Below, piece after piece: positions 1 through 10,287 of a stretch of 64,000 bases of DNA. The first letter of the stretch is position 1. Every line of letters begins with the position of its first letter. Source of the DNA: an uncultured Actinomycetes bacterium (GTDB lineage Bacteria; Actinomycetota; Acidimicrobiia; Acidimicrobiales; RAAP-2); the NCBI GenBank assembly GCA_903860915.1, contig CAIOSJ010000023.1:1-64000 (forward strand), written 5' to 3'. The notes under the pieces are model-generated. The model was given only the letters and a program-made list of their open reading frames with translations. It did not search any database and had not been told where the DNA came from. Made by a program: the position numbers and the translations under genes.

Positions 1-1576
<1,576 letters not shown>

Positions 1577-1624
1577 ACCTTGCGCACCTCAGTCGGGCAT
1601 CCCGATCAAAGGTGGTGAGTTGAA

Positions 1625-2668
1625 ATGATTACCTCACATTTTCGAATGCAGCGTGGTGCAATTCGGCTGTTACTAATTGTTGTGGGGCTCTTTGGACTCG
1701 TAACCGCGATTCACGTGTATCGATACTCACACGCATGGAACGTTCTTAATAGCCCAGCTTGCCTAGATGATTACTGGGTGCGGACTTGTAACAGCGCGGC
1801 ACATGTTGTTTTTTGGAATGACACCCCAGCTGATCCCATTGGGTTTGTTCTGCACTTCCAGACGCTCCTACCACCTTTTCTCTTTGCGTTATTCAGTGGA
1901 ATCGTTCTTGGCGTATCAGCAGTTGCCACGGAACGCGAGTCGCTACGCCTACGCGTAGCTCTGACGGGTATGCAAACGCGGTCTCAGTGGCTTCGATCCA
2001 AAGCAATCTTCAACTTCAGTCTGAGTCTCTTCTTAGTTGGTGTCGTCATGATCATCCAACTCCCAAACATCTATTTTTGTATTCAGAGTGGTCCGGATCG
2101 ACGGCATCTCGTCATTACCGACCTTCGACTTTATGGTCTGTTGATATTGGCATCTGGACTAGCAGCGTTTTTGGTGACAGTGTTCATTGCGCTCCTTATC
2201 CGCCCCTCTTGGATTGTGGCGGGTACGTCACTGCTTCTGATTTGCGTTCTGACACCTTCATTCAATGCACTTCGAACTGCTTCGTATCCGGCACGCCATT
2301 CATATGTTGACTTCACGAAGCTTTACAACGTGCATGACATGTCCGACGCGGACGCCTTCTTTACATATACACCTCATCTTCAAAGTAGCTATTTCCTGAG
2401 CATGACCTATCTGCAGGCCGGCAAGGCGACAACGGACTCTTTTGATTTATTGACCCTCAATGATTCTGCGCAGAGTTGCTCAGAGGTCAGCAAAACATCC
2501 GCAACCTTCGCCGCATGTGTAAGGAAGTTTCATGTTCAGGAGGTGATCAAATATTTCGCCCCGAGTGATTTCCTTAGTTGGCAGGTTGTCTCGCTGGCTG
2601 AATTGACTGCACTTTGTGGGCTGTTATACGTGATGTGCCTGGCCCGCCTCCAGAAGATCCGAATTTGA
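1625..2668 (+). CDS. multi-pass membrane protein, ABC-2 permease-like
   Basis: 347-aa ORF with several hydrophobic segments; no diagnostic catalytic motif. Confidence 0.6.
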   Translation: MITSHFRMQRGAIRLLLIVVGLFGLVTAIHVYRYSHAWNVLNSPACLDDYWVRTCNSAAHVVFWNDTPADPIGFVLHFQTLLPPFLFALFSGIVLGVSAVATERESLRLRVALTGMQTRSQWLRSKAIFNFSLSLFLVGVVMIIQLPNIYFCIQSGPDRRHLVITDLRLYGLLILASGLAAFLVTVFIALLIRPSWIVAGTSLLLICVLTPSFNALRTASYPARHSYVDFTKLYNVHDMSDADAFFTYTPHLQSSYFLSMTYLQAGKATTDSFDLLTLNDSAQSCSEVSKTSATFAACVRKFHVQEVIKYFAPSDFLSWQVVSLAELTALCGLLYVMCLARLQKIRI

Positions 2669-2910
2669 GTCCTCGAATATTTGAGTAGCGCCCGTGTCAT
2701 GCGGCCGCCAACAACCTCGACGAGCTAACGGCGAGTTTCTCTAATAGTTCGAAGCCCCAGAGAGGCCGTGCCACTAAACGGGGCATAGCGCATTTGGCAC
2801 CCCCAGTTCAAGTTTCATGGAACCAATTGGTCCTGTGGAAACGTGCAGTCGCGTGGCTCCCAGATTGAAATGACGTGTACTAAGAACGAATTTCTACACA
2901 TGGCTTGATC

Positions 2911-2960
2911 GAGCTCGGCTTCCCAAGCTGAGAACGCGGGTTCGATTCCCGTCGCCCGCT
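2911..2960 (+). pseudogene. 3' fragment of tRNA-Gly(CCC), probable att remnant
   Basis: Intact anticodon arm TCGGC-TTCCCAA-GCTGA, T-arm GCGGG-TTCGATT-CCCGT and 3' acceptor CGCCCGC+T; the expected 5' acceptor GCGGGCG and most of the D-arm are absent upstream. Confidence 0.75.
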
Positions 2961-3044
2961 CTCAAGCCAACAACCACTTTCCCTTGTAAATAAAAGGGAT
3001 TGACAGTTTCCGTGATGACTTGCACGATTCCGAGAACCTCCAAT

Positions 3045-3099
3045 TTGAGGTGCCCGAAGGTGCCCGAAACGACTTGAGGCGCCCGCGAAGCGCCCGAAA
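3045..3099. repeat. two-copy imperfect direct repeat (TTGAGGyGCCCG..AAGsyGCCCGAAA)
   Basis: 3045-3069 TTGAGGTGCCCGAAGGTGCCCGAAA and 3074-3099 TTGAGGCGCCCGCGAAGCGCCCGAAA. Confidence 0.7.
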
Positions 3100-3248
3100 T
3101 ATTGGCTTGGGCTATCCATCATGGTTTTTGAGAGTTGTCAATTCGGTAAAGGCGGCCGCAACATTGGAGCACGCACCAACAAAAGCGGGAAGCGCCTTAA
3201 GGTGGCAACAGTAAGTGTCATCAGATTTGTTGACCTAAAAGAATGCCA

Positions 3249-4169
3249 CTAAGTCCAAATTGCCAAGAGTCGATCTCTCTCATCCGCCGCAACCGAGGAA
3301 GTGGCGCCTTTGGAGGAATTCAGAAGCCCTCTGCTGGTAGTTTGCGTAACGAATTCCGCGAGCGATGTCGCGACACCTGATTTACTCGCTTTGCCCCAGT
3401 ACATTCCTCCCGTGAGACAGGACGCCCTTCTCGCAGGAGCCGAGCCGAACGGAACATCTTTTTTGGTTGCCGTCGCCACCGCAAGCGACACTTTCGCAGA
3501 CCTGGGCAAGAGGTTCAGCATTTCTGGGAACTGATCCTCCCGCCGAATGCCCTGCGGCAACACTCCCTGATGAAGTAATCCAATGATCCAGTCATATAAC
3601 AACGGCTCCTTGATGGCGTCATTGAAATTGGTTCTACAGTCGAGAAGTATCACCTTTAGGGCCTCTGGATTTTCGCGAATTTCTCGATCGAGCCAAACTG
3701 TATGACTGGCGCCCCAGACGTCAGATGAACTTGAATGAACCTCGGAAAGCGCTGGGTGGTCAATGACGAATGTCGAATATGTCTGAGTTACGACTTCGCT
3801 GCCACTCTTCACAACGAACATTCTTTTGATGGACTCTGGGACATTCTTATTTGAAATCGCCGCAGAGCTTGTACCGGCTAGCGAAGTATTGATATAAGCG
3901 AGACAAAGTGCTTGCCACAAGCTTCCTGCAATAGCCACCGTCTGATTACTTTTTTCGGCATTTGAGCCTCCATGCGCTTTAGTGAACATCTCGATGAGGT
4001 TTCCCCCAATCATCTGGACATTCGGTGCGTCACATAATTCTGCAAGATAGGACCGCCGCTCACGTCGGTATTGGCCAAAACGACCTTCCGAAAGCAAAGA
4101 AATGGAGCTGTGTCGCAAAAGTTGCCCTGCCAGTTGATGCATTACCGATTCCCCGCAGCTCGGTTGCAC
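3249..4169 (-). CDS. uncharacterised protein, third gene of MTase/DUF262-HNH cassette (possible restriction or effector component)
   Basis: 306-aa ORF, same strand, start overlaps the end of the DUF262-HNH ORF by 28 nt; no family recognised. Confidence 0.65.
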   Translation of the reverse strand: MQPSCGESVMHQLAGQLLRHSSISLLSEGRFGQYRRERRSYLAELCDAPNVQMIGGNLIEMFTKAHGGSNAEKSNQTVAIAGSLWQALCLAYINTSLAGTSSAAISNKNVPESIKRMFVVKSGSEVVTQTYSTFVIDHPALSEVHSSSSDVWGASHTVWLDREIRENPEALKVILLDCRTNFNDAIKEPLLYDWIIGLLHQGVLPQGIRREDQFPEMLNLLPRSAKVSLAVATATKKDVPFGSAPARRASCLTGGMYWGKASKSGVATSLAEFVTQTTSRGLLNSSKGATSSVAADERDRLLAIWT

Positions 4170-5653
4170 GTTACGTGTTCAACCTGCCCGTTCTCGATGG
4201 AAGTTTCGCCACCGTCGCTATACGCCTTGATGTGTCCAGCATCCCAGTTATTTCGGTCTTGTACCGGCGTCTGACATCTACCACAGACCTTGTCTGAAAA
4301 TTCCCAAATCAAATGTTTTTGCAGCGCGGTGAAGTTACGCGGACCCTTGTTGACTGGTGCAATCCCTTCGAGAAGATTCAGCCAAATGTCACGCCGTGTT
4401 TCCCGCTGGGTCTTTCCGTTTATCTGACCGCCTGCAAAGGTTGAGGCGTAACGATCTGCAAGATCGGCAAATAGGTCAGGAACCACATGGTCATTTTCAT
4501 CAATAATTGAAAGTCGATAGCGGTCATCAGCTTGCTTCTGAGTTATGTTTTTTACCGAACGCCTTACATCCAGATACGTCAGTGAAGCTTCTTTCAACTT
4601 GATAATTGCATCAACATAAGTAGATTGATGCGACTTGATGAAAGCAGGTGACTTCTCATATTTCATCAACGCTGCTAGAAGCGCGTACACATCGTTTGGG
4701 AGTCGCGCTCCCTTAAAGACGCTGCTAGCACCAACGAATCCATGAGGGAAAATAGCCATGAGCTTCCTGAACGATTCCGTTACCGTCTTTTCGGCTTGCG
4801 TGAAAATTGCCTTACGGTTACCTGCTGGTTTTGCATAGTCTTCACAATCTGCATCGAGGCAGTCTCGGCGATGCTGAGGAGAGTTATCATGTAAAGCCAT
4901 GGACAAAACCTCAAGCATAAATTCAATATCTGTCATGCGCGGATATGAAGCTTTCGAAATTAATCCCGAAGAAACCCACCAAATTGTGTCGACGGGTTGG
5001 TTCTTTTGAAGACCAGGCGTCTGGGCTTCCGCTAGTCGAACAGCGAGTTGTAATAGCTCTGAATCATGGAAAACGGCATTGCGAATTTCCTGAGGTGACA
5101 GTCCAACTGTGTTTTGATTCATTCGGACAAAAACATCAACTGCCAAATCACGCTGCTTTGACCTGACTACAAATGCAGGTACTTTAATTTCGAAAAAATC
5201 ATCTTGAACACCCTCTGATAAATCCTTCCAAGTTTTATTCACGTATTTCGATCTGGACCCCTGTCCCACGCCAACCGAGAGTGCTTCGTCTTCATCGTCT
5301 TCCATTTCATCGACGATTTCATGATCAGTAGCATCCAAAACTTTGGGCACTTGATTGATGATTGACTCTGGCAGGACAAAAGAACCGCGCAAATAACCAA
5401 AAATCGTCGTCAACCTCTGCTTCCCATCAATGACCTCGTAGATATCCTTTCCCTTTTCAGGATCGTGGTACATGAACAAAGTCACAATGCCGCAGGGTAA
5501 GCCTCTTACCATTGTGTCTATCAAGAGCTGTTTTTTATGATCATTCCAGACTTCATTACGCTGGTAGTTCGCCTCAACATTAAGACGCCCTTTGGAGCGA
5601 AAATCTTCTAGCTGCTTGATTGTGAATTCTTCGACTCGGAAGAAACTTTTCAT
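4142..5653 (-). CDS. DUF262 (GmrS/ParB-like) protein with C-terminal HNH nuclease domain
   Basis: N-terminal YQRNEVWNDHKKQLLIDTMVRGLP...VIDGKQRLTTI (DUF262 signature); C-terminal CGRCQTPVQDRNNWDAGHIKAYSDGGETSIENGQVEHVTCNR (HNH). Confidence 0.88.
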   Translation of the reverse strand: MKSFFRVEEFTIKQLEDFRSKGRLNVEANYQRNEVWNDHKKQLLIDTMVRGLPCGIVTLFMYHDPEKGKDIYEVIDGKQRLTTIFGYLRGSFVLPESIINQVPKVLDATDHEIVDEMEDDEDEALSVGVGQGSRSKYVNKTWKDLSEGVQDDFFEIKVPAFVVRSKQRDLAVDVFVRMNQNTVGLSPQEIRNAVFHDSELLQLAVRLAEAQTPGLQKNQPVDTIWWVSSGLISKASYPRMTDIEFMLEVLSMALHDNSPQHRRDCLDADCEDYAKPAGNRKAIFTQAEKTVTESFRKLMAIFPHGFVGASSVFKGARLPNDVYALLAALMKYEKSPAFIKSHQSTYVDAIIKLKEASLTYLDVRRSVKNITQKQADDRYRLSIIDENDHVVPDLFADLADRYASTFAGGQINGKTQRETRRDIWLNLLEGIAPVNKGPRNFTALQKHLIWEFSDKVCGRCQTPVQDRNNWDAGHIKAYSDGGETSIENGQVEHVTCNRAAGNR

Positions 5654-5670
5654 GAAAACTCCTGATGGTT

Positions 5671-6945
5671 TTAGTTTGAAATTAGTGGAACAAGATGCTG
5701 GCCAACGAGTCTGGCTAGTGGGACAGGTACGGCGTTACCAATTTGGGTATATTTTGGCAATTCTCTCTCCCATAAGCCAATAGATGGGTCGCCAGCTCGT
5801 CGGCGTCCTCCAGTAGTTCGCTTCCCACAAAATGTGTACGAATCAGGAAACATCTGGAGTCGCGCCCATTCACGAACCGTCAGAATTCTTGGTTGAAGGA
5901 AGTGGACATAATCATCAGGCGATGAGGTAGCTGTAATTGTCGGGCCCCCACCTCCCCAACGTGGAGGTAGGAGCTTCTGTCCGAATTTCAGCGTCTTGAG
6001 CTCTTCTGGAATTAGGCCACCGCTGTTGAGCATTGCTTGATAGCGCTCGAGGACCTTAGGACTATGGCTGCTGTATTCTTGTTCATGCAAGATAGAACCA
6101 CGACGGGCAGTTTGCCCGAAACGGTCAGTCCTAAAATATTTTTGAATTTCGTTTTGGATGGCCCCTGGGTATTTCGTCGTTTCTCCGCCATTTGACCAGA
6201 CGGGATCAACGAGGTCGCCTAGTACATCTACGAGATCTGGTCCAGGCTGGTTTGGAGAGGGGAACAAGATGGAGGCCAAATCTCCATTGTGAGCTGCTAA
6301 ATGTATATCGGATCGAATTCCTATCATCAGAACTCGGGGTCGATTTTGCGGCACCCCGTAATCTTTCGCCTTAACGACCTTGAATGCAACTTGATAGTGC
6401 AACTTCTTTGAACCTATGCGTACCTCAATATCAGTAAATGCCTTCTGTACTTCTTGCCAGATTTCCCCGCGGTTACCACCTTTAGTCCACTTCGCATTAA
6501 TAAGTCCATAGACATTTTCAAATAGAAATGCCCTTGGGGCAACGGCCGCAACGAAGTTTGCCATTTCTCGATACAGGTGGTTCGAGGGCATTTCGAGTTT
6601 TTGAATATCACTAAACGTTGCCCTAATGCCACGTGCGCTGTATCCCTGACAAGGCGGACCTCCGGCAACAAGCGCAATATCTCCGTAACTTCTCCTCAAA
6701 GACTTGGCCACCGACTGCAGTTTGTCCGCGTTACTCGTAATTTCAAGAATGTCGTTCGAATGTCTGTTAGGCAGCCAAACATCGAGGTCCCGCCTGTTAG
6801 CAAGGTAGGTTGCCAAACCGTCCGGATGGAGTTCGTTTACGAAAATTGGCGTGAAGCCAGCTTGTTCGAGGCCAAGCGAAAGTCCACCGCAGCCCGCAAA
6901 GAGATCGACTAGCGGAAGCTTGACAATTGTTGACGGCATGCACAT
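5671..6945 (-). CDS. DNA (cytosine-5-)-methyltransferase
   Basis: LVDLFAGCGGLSLGLEQAGF (SAM motif I), GGPPCQGYSARG (motif IV), FLFENVYGL, QNRPRVLMIG, and QIGNAVPVPLA (motif X). Confidence 0.96.
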   Translation of the reverse strand: MCMPSTIVKLPLVDLFAGCGGLSLGLEQAGFTPIFVNELHPDGLATYLANRRDLDVWLPNRHSNDILEITSNADKLQSVAKSLRRSYGDIALVAGGPPCQGYSARGIRATFSDIQKLEMPSNHLYREMANFVAAVAPRAFLFENVYGLINAKWTKGGNRGEIWQEVQKAFTDIEVRIGSKKLHYQVAFKVVKAKDYGVPQNRPRVLMIGIRSDIHLAAHNGDLASILFPSPNQPGPDLVDVLGDLVDPVWSNGGETTKYPGAIQNEIQKYFRTDRFGQTARRGSILHEQEYSSHSPKVLERYQAMLNSGGLIPEELKTLKFGQKLLPPRWGGGGPTITATSSPDDYVHFLQPRILTVREWARLQMFPDSYTFCGKRTTGGRRRAGDPSIGLWERELPKYTQIGNAVPVPLARLVGQHLVPLISN

Positions 6946-7064
6946 GCTCCATTGGCTCTAGTTCGCAACCTTGATCGCTCAAGGCTAGATGGTATTGGTC
7001 ATCTAGTTGTCTCTTGATTGATGAATAGAAAGGTTACGACACCACTGCTACATCTCGCCTAGGT

Positions 7065-7105
7065 CAGGGGCTCTGCCCCTGGGCCCCTGCGGGTGCGCAG
7101 CACCC
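7065..7105. promoter_or_regulatory. cluster of inverted repeats upstream of AICE genes, candidate replication or transfer origin
   Basis: CAGGGGC-TCT-GCCCCTG (7065-7081) and GGGTGC-GCA-GCACCC (7091-7105), perfect arms, followed by the overlapping CAGCACCCTGCTG. Confidence 0.45.
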
Positions 7106-7247
7106 TGCTGGTGGCCACATTGGCCGATCGATTCATCTCGAAATCTCGTCATCAAGAAGTTTTTCAGCGAATTTTGTTCGAAAATGGTCAAAAAGTTGGG
7201 CTTACTAAGTAGAGAGTGACCTTCGCTCTCTGCAAAGGAGCCCAATT

Positions 7248-7559
7248 ATGCGCTTACCCATTGACACCTCGACGGTGAAGTTTGCCGCCGCTGGTCCGGC
7301 TGAACCCGTTCTCGATTTCGAGACGCGTCAGCCCAAGACTGACGAACACGGTGTGCCGCTGTTTAACATCCCCGTCTTTGCCGCTGGATCTGGCGTCAAG
7401 GACTCAATCACCATCAAAGTTGCCGGTGAAGTTAAGGGACTCAGCGAGTTCACCATCGTCAAGATCACGAACCTGATTGCCTCAACTTGGGAAGTTGGCA
7501 GCAACCACGGCGTCAGCTTCCGGGCTGATCGCATCGAGGTTCCAAAGGCTCAGGCCTAA
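7248..7559 (+). CDS. small AICE/plasmid protein, similar in feel to the replication/integration/excision activator family
   Basis: 103 aa, MRLPIDTSTVKFAAAGPAEPVLDFETRQPKTDEHGVPLFNIPVFA, directly upstream of the FtsK-like transfer gene. Confidence 0.65.
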   Translation: MRLPIDTSTVKFAAAGPAEPVLDFETRQPKTDEHGVPLFNIPVFAAGSGVKDSITIKVAGEVKGLSEFTIVKITNLIASTWEVGSNHGVSFRADRIEVPKAQA

Positions 7560-7702
7560 TGAGAAAGCTCCTGTTCTTCGCGCTGGCCGCAACAGTTCTC
7601 AACGTCCTTGTTGTCTGGGTTCTCACCCACTTCCTCATCGTCGTACTCGGCGCTGCCAGCTGGGGAATTTGGAGCTTCTTCAAGGAGCGTCGCCATGACT
7701 AA
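7559..7702 (+). CDS. 47-aa predicted transmembrane protein (below the ORF-track cutoff)
   Basis: MRKLLFFALAATVLNVLVVWVLTHFLIVVLGAASWGIWSFFKERRHD; start overlaps the upstream stop (TAATG) and its end overlaps the next ATG. Confidence 0.6.
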   Translation: MRKLLFFALAATVLNVLVVWVLTHFLIVVLGAASWGIWSFFKERRHD

Positions 7703-8990
7703 GTCATCGACGCCGAGCCGTCACCCCTGGACCACTTCGGTGGTCTGGGGGTGGCGTCTCGAACTGCAACTCGGGCTCACTACGGCGTTCGTCATGACCT
7801 GTTCGCTCAACTTCGGCCCAGGTGGACCACTGGCAATCGGTACATTCATGGCAGTTGCACTGTGGCGCTCGCCACAACTGCGACGCACCTTTGAAATCAC
7901 GACCCAACGCAATCACCTCATTCAGTGCCTGCACTTCACGATGCTGCACTGCGGCCTCGTTAATGGACTCGGCCAGATCCCGACTGTGACGAAGTCCGAG
8001 ACCTTGACTGTCGGCTCTCGTCACCTCGTTCGCCTTCCCGTCGGAATTCATTTCGACGCAGTCGACGTCAAGGCTGGTGCGCTAGCCGCGGGACTAGGTA
8101 TTCGGTCGGTGCGCGTTTCTCCCGTTCGCTCCAACGCACAGTTCGTGGAGCTAACGCTCATTTCGAGCAACCCCCTCCCGGCAGTTCTCCCTATGCCCAA
8201 ACTGGTCGGAACTCGATGCAACCTTTGGGCGCCGCAGGCTCTCGGTATCGCCGACGACGGACGAGCCGTATCGATTCAATTGCCTGAGCACAATCTGTTG
8301 ATTGGTGGAGAACCAGGTTCGGGAAAGTCGGTAGCGCTCTCGTACTTCCTGACTCTCGCTTCCATGGACCCGAGCGTGACCATCGCGCTTCTTGATGGAA
8401 AACAGGTCGAGCTCGCGGCATGGAAGTCACTGGCTGACCTCTTTGTGGGACCCGATCAAGGCGAGGCAGTCAAAGCGCTTCAGTATCTCGAAGGTCTGAT
8501 GGACACGCGATACGACCTCCTGCTCGCTGAGGGCAAGCGAAAGATTGAACCGTCTTCGGGCTTTGGACTGCACGTGGTGGTGATTGATGAGTTGGCTTTC
8601 TACCTCCGCGGAGGCAAAAAGGACTTCCGTGAGGCCTTCGCCGAAAGCCTGCGAGACCTCGTAGCCCGTGGACGAGCAGCCGGCATCATCGTGATCGCCG
8701 CGACCCAAAAGCCCAGCCACGAAGTTGTTCCCACATGGATTCGCGACCTCTTCGCGTATCGACTGGCCATGCGTTGCACCTCGAACGACGCTTCGGACAC
8801 CATTCTCGGCAGCGGCTGGGCTCAACGGGGCTTTTCCGCGACTTCGATTGATCCTGCAAATCGAGGTGTTGGCTACTTGCTCGCCGAAGGCAATACCCCC
8901 GTTCTCATGAAGCTGCCTTCGATGAGTGATCACGACGTGCGTGAAGTCGTGACCCAAGCACGCATCATCCGCGGACTCAATGAACGCTGA
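7695..8990 (+). CDS. FtsK/SpoIIIE-type DNA translocase (TraSA-like transfer protein)
   Basis: Walker A GGEPGSGKSVALSYFL, Walker B HVVVIDELAFYL, VARGRAAGIIVIAATQKPS motif. Confidence 0.9.
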   Translation: MTKSSTPSRHPWTTSVVWGWRLELQLGLTTAFVMTCSLNFGPGGPLAIGTFMAVALWRSPQLRRTFEITTQRNHLIQCLHFTMLHCGLVNGLGQIPTVTKSETLTVGSRHLVRLPVGIHFDAVDVKAGALAAGLGIRSVRVSPVRSNAQFVELTLISSNPLPAVLPMPKLVGTRCNLWAPQALGIADDGRAVSIQLPEHNLLIGGEPGSGKSVALSYFLTLASMDPSVTIALLDGKQVELAAWKSLADLFVGPDQGEAVKALQYLEGLMDTRYDLLLAEGKRKIEPSSGFGLHVVVIDELAFYLRGGKKDFREAFAESLRDLVARGRAAGIIVIAATQKPSHEVVPTWIRDLFAYRLAMRCTSNDASDTILGSGWAQRGFSATSIDPANRGVGYLLAEGNTPVLMKLPSMSDHDVREVVTQARIIRGLNER

Positions 8991-10281
8991 TGATCGTCGA
9001 GCCGCGCTGGCCGAAGTTCGACAGGCCAGTAACTGCTCCCACCCAATACGCATCGCCGGCGAGATGGTCAACGTCACTACGGGAGAGGTCTTTCGCCGGG
9101 GCCTGACCGTGGCCTGCAAGGATCGCCGGCGCGCCATCTGTCCCGCGTGTTCGTATCTCTATAAAGCCGACGCCTACATCATGGCGGCGGCTGGCCTCAT
9201 CGGCGGCAAGGGAATCGATGAGTCGGTACTTCTTCACCCTCGCCTCTTCGTGACGCTGACCGCACCGTCGTTTGGGGTAGTTCACCGAATCACCCACGGT
9301 CAGCAGTGTCACCCCCACCCTCGTGTTGCACACTGCGTTCACGGACACTCGCTCGTTTGTCGCCTTCAACACCATCCCGGTGACGCAGTACTTGGCTCAC
9401 CCATATGCCCTCACTGTTTTGATTATGAGGGAGCAGTTCGCTGGAACGCCCACGCCAATCGACTGTGGAACGAGCTCGTGACCCGCCTCCGTCGGGAACT
9501 TGGCGCCTCACAGGGTCTGGTACGCCGTGAACTGCCGCATCACTTCACACTCAACTATTTCAAAGTCGCAGAATTCCAACTGCGCGGACTCGTGCACTTT
9601 CACGTCGTCCTTCGCGTCGACGGACCAGGAGATCCCAACAACGCTCCGCCCCTCTGGGCAACCGCCGACTTACTCACGCAGGTAATCACCCACTCGGTCC
9701 GCCTGGAGCGTCTCATCCTTGAAACTGGCGACATCCTGACATGGGGTCGCCAGCTCCACATTGCGCAAGTTCACGAGGGACTCGCCGCCAAACGAGTTGC
9801 GGGGTATCTCGCCAAATACGCCGTGAAGACCACCGACGGATCTCTCGAACTGGTCCGACGTTTCACGTCACGCCAACAAGTTGATGATCTCAGAGACCCC
9901 CACCAGCGCCGTCTGGCCCTCACGGCCTGGGACTTGGGCTTCACCCGCCACGCCCACGCCTTTGGCTACCCCGGCAACCTGATTACCAAGTCCCGCTCTT
10001 ACTCCACGACCTTTCGGGAAATGAGAGAGGAGCGGGCCGCCTACATGGCCCCAAACAACGATCTCGCCGTCATCCCCGGGACCTTCCTCTACGACGGTCG
10101 CGGCTACCTGCACCCCAAAGCCCAAGCCCTCGCCGAGCTCTTCTTCGCCATGGACGTGGAGCTTCGAAAAGAGGCGGCGCAGCGAAAAGTGAGTTCAGAA
10201 ATGAACCCCTCAGAGGATCAATCAATTTCTCAAACCGAAACCCCTGGCTCGCCAAATCCCCAACAAATACAGGAAAAGTGA
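8980..10281 (+). CDS. RepSA-like rolling-circle replication initiator
   Basis: CPACSYLYKADAY, FVTLTAPSFGVVH, HFHVVLRVDGPG (HUH-like), VAGYLAKYAVKTT; follows the FtsK gene as in AICEs. Confidence 0.85.
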   Translation: MNADDRRAALAEVRQASNCSHPIRIAGEMVNVTTGEVFRRGLTVACKDRRRAICPACSYLYKADAYIMAAAGLIGGKGIDESVLLHPRLFVTLTAPSFGVVHRITHGQQCHPHPRVAHCVHGHSLVCRLQHHPGDAVLGSPICPHCFDYEGAVRWNAHANRLWNELVTRLRRELGASQGLVRRELPHHFTLNYFKVAEFQLRGLVHFHVVLRVDGPGDPNNAPPLWATADLLTQVITHSVRLERLILETGDILTWGRQLHIAQVHEGLAAKRVAGYLAKYAVKTTDGSLELVRRFTSRQQVDDLRDPHQRRLALTAWDLGFTRHAHAFGYPGNLITKSRSYSTTFREMREERAAYMAPNNDLAVIPGTFLYDGRGYLHPKAQALAELFFAMDVELRKEAAQRKVSSEMNPSEDQSISQTETPGSPNPQQIQEK

Positions 10282-10287
10282 GGTCAC

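Noticed and set aside
2795-2806. TGGCACCCCCAG resembling the tRNA-Glu 3' end (TGGCACTCCCAG), possible attL of the AICE
   Set aside because: 11/12 match only and similarity stops at once; expected by chance in a window this size
2930-2955. 12-bp identity TCGAACCCGCGT between the tRNA-Gly fragment and tRNA-Glu
   Set aside because: Shared T-arm consensus, and in inverted orientation; not evidence of an att duplication
2880-3122. 80-aa minus ORF as a real gene
   Set aside because: Runs through the tRNA-Gly fragment and repeats; more likely an integrase-tail fossil or chance ORF
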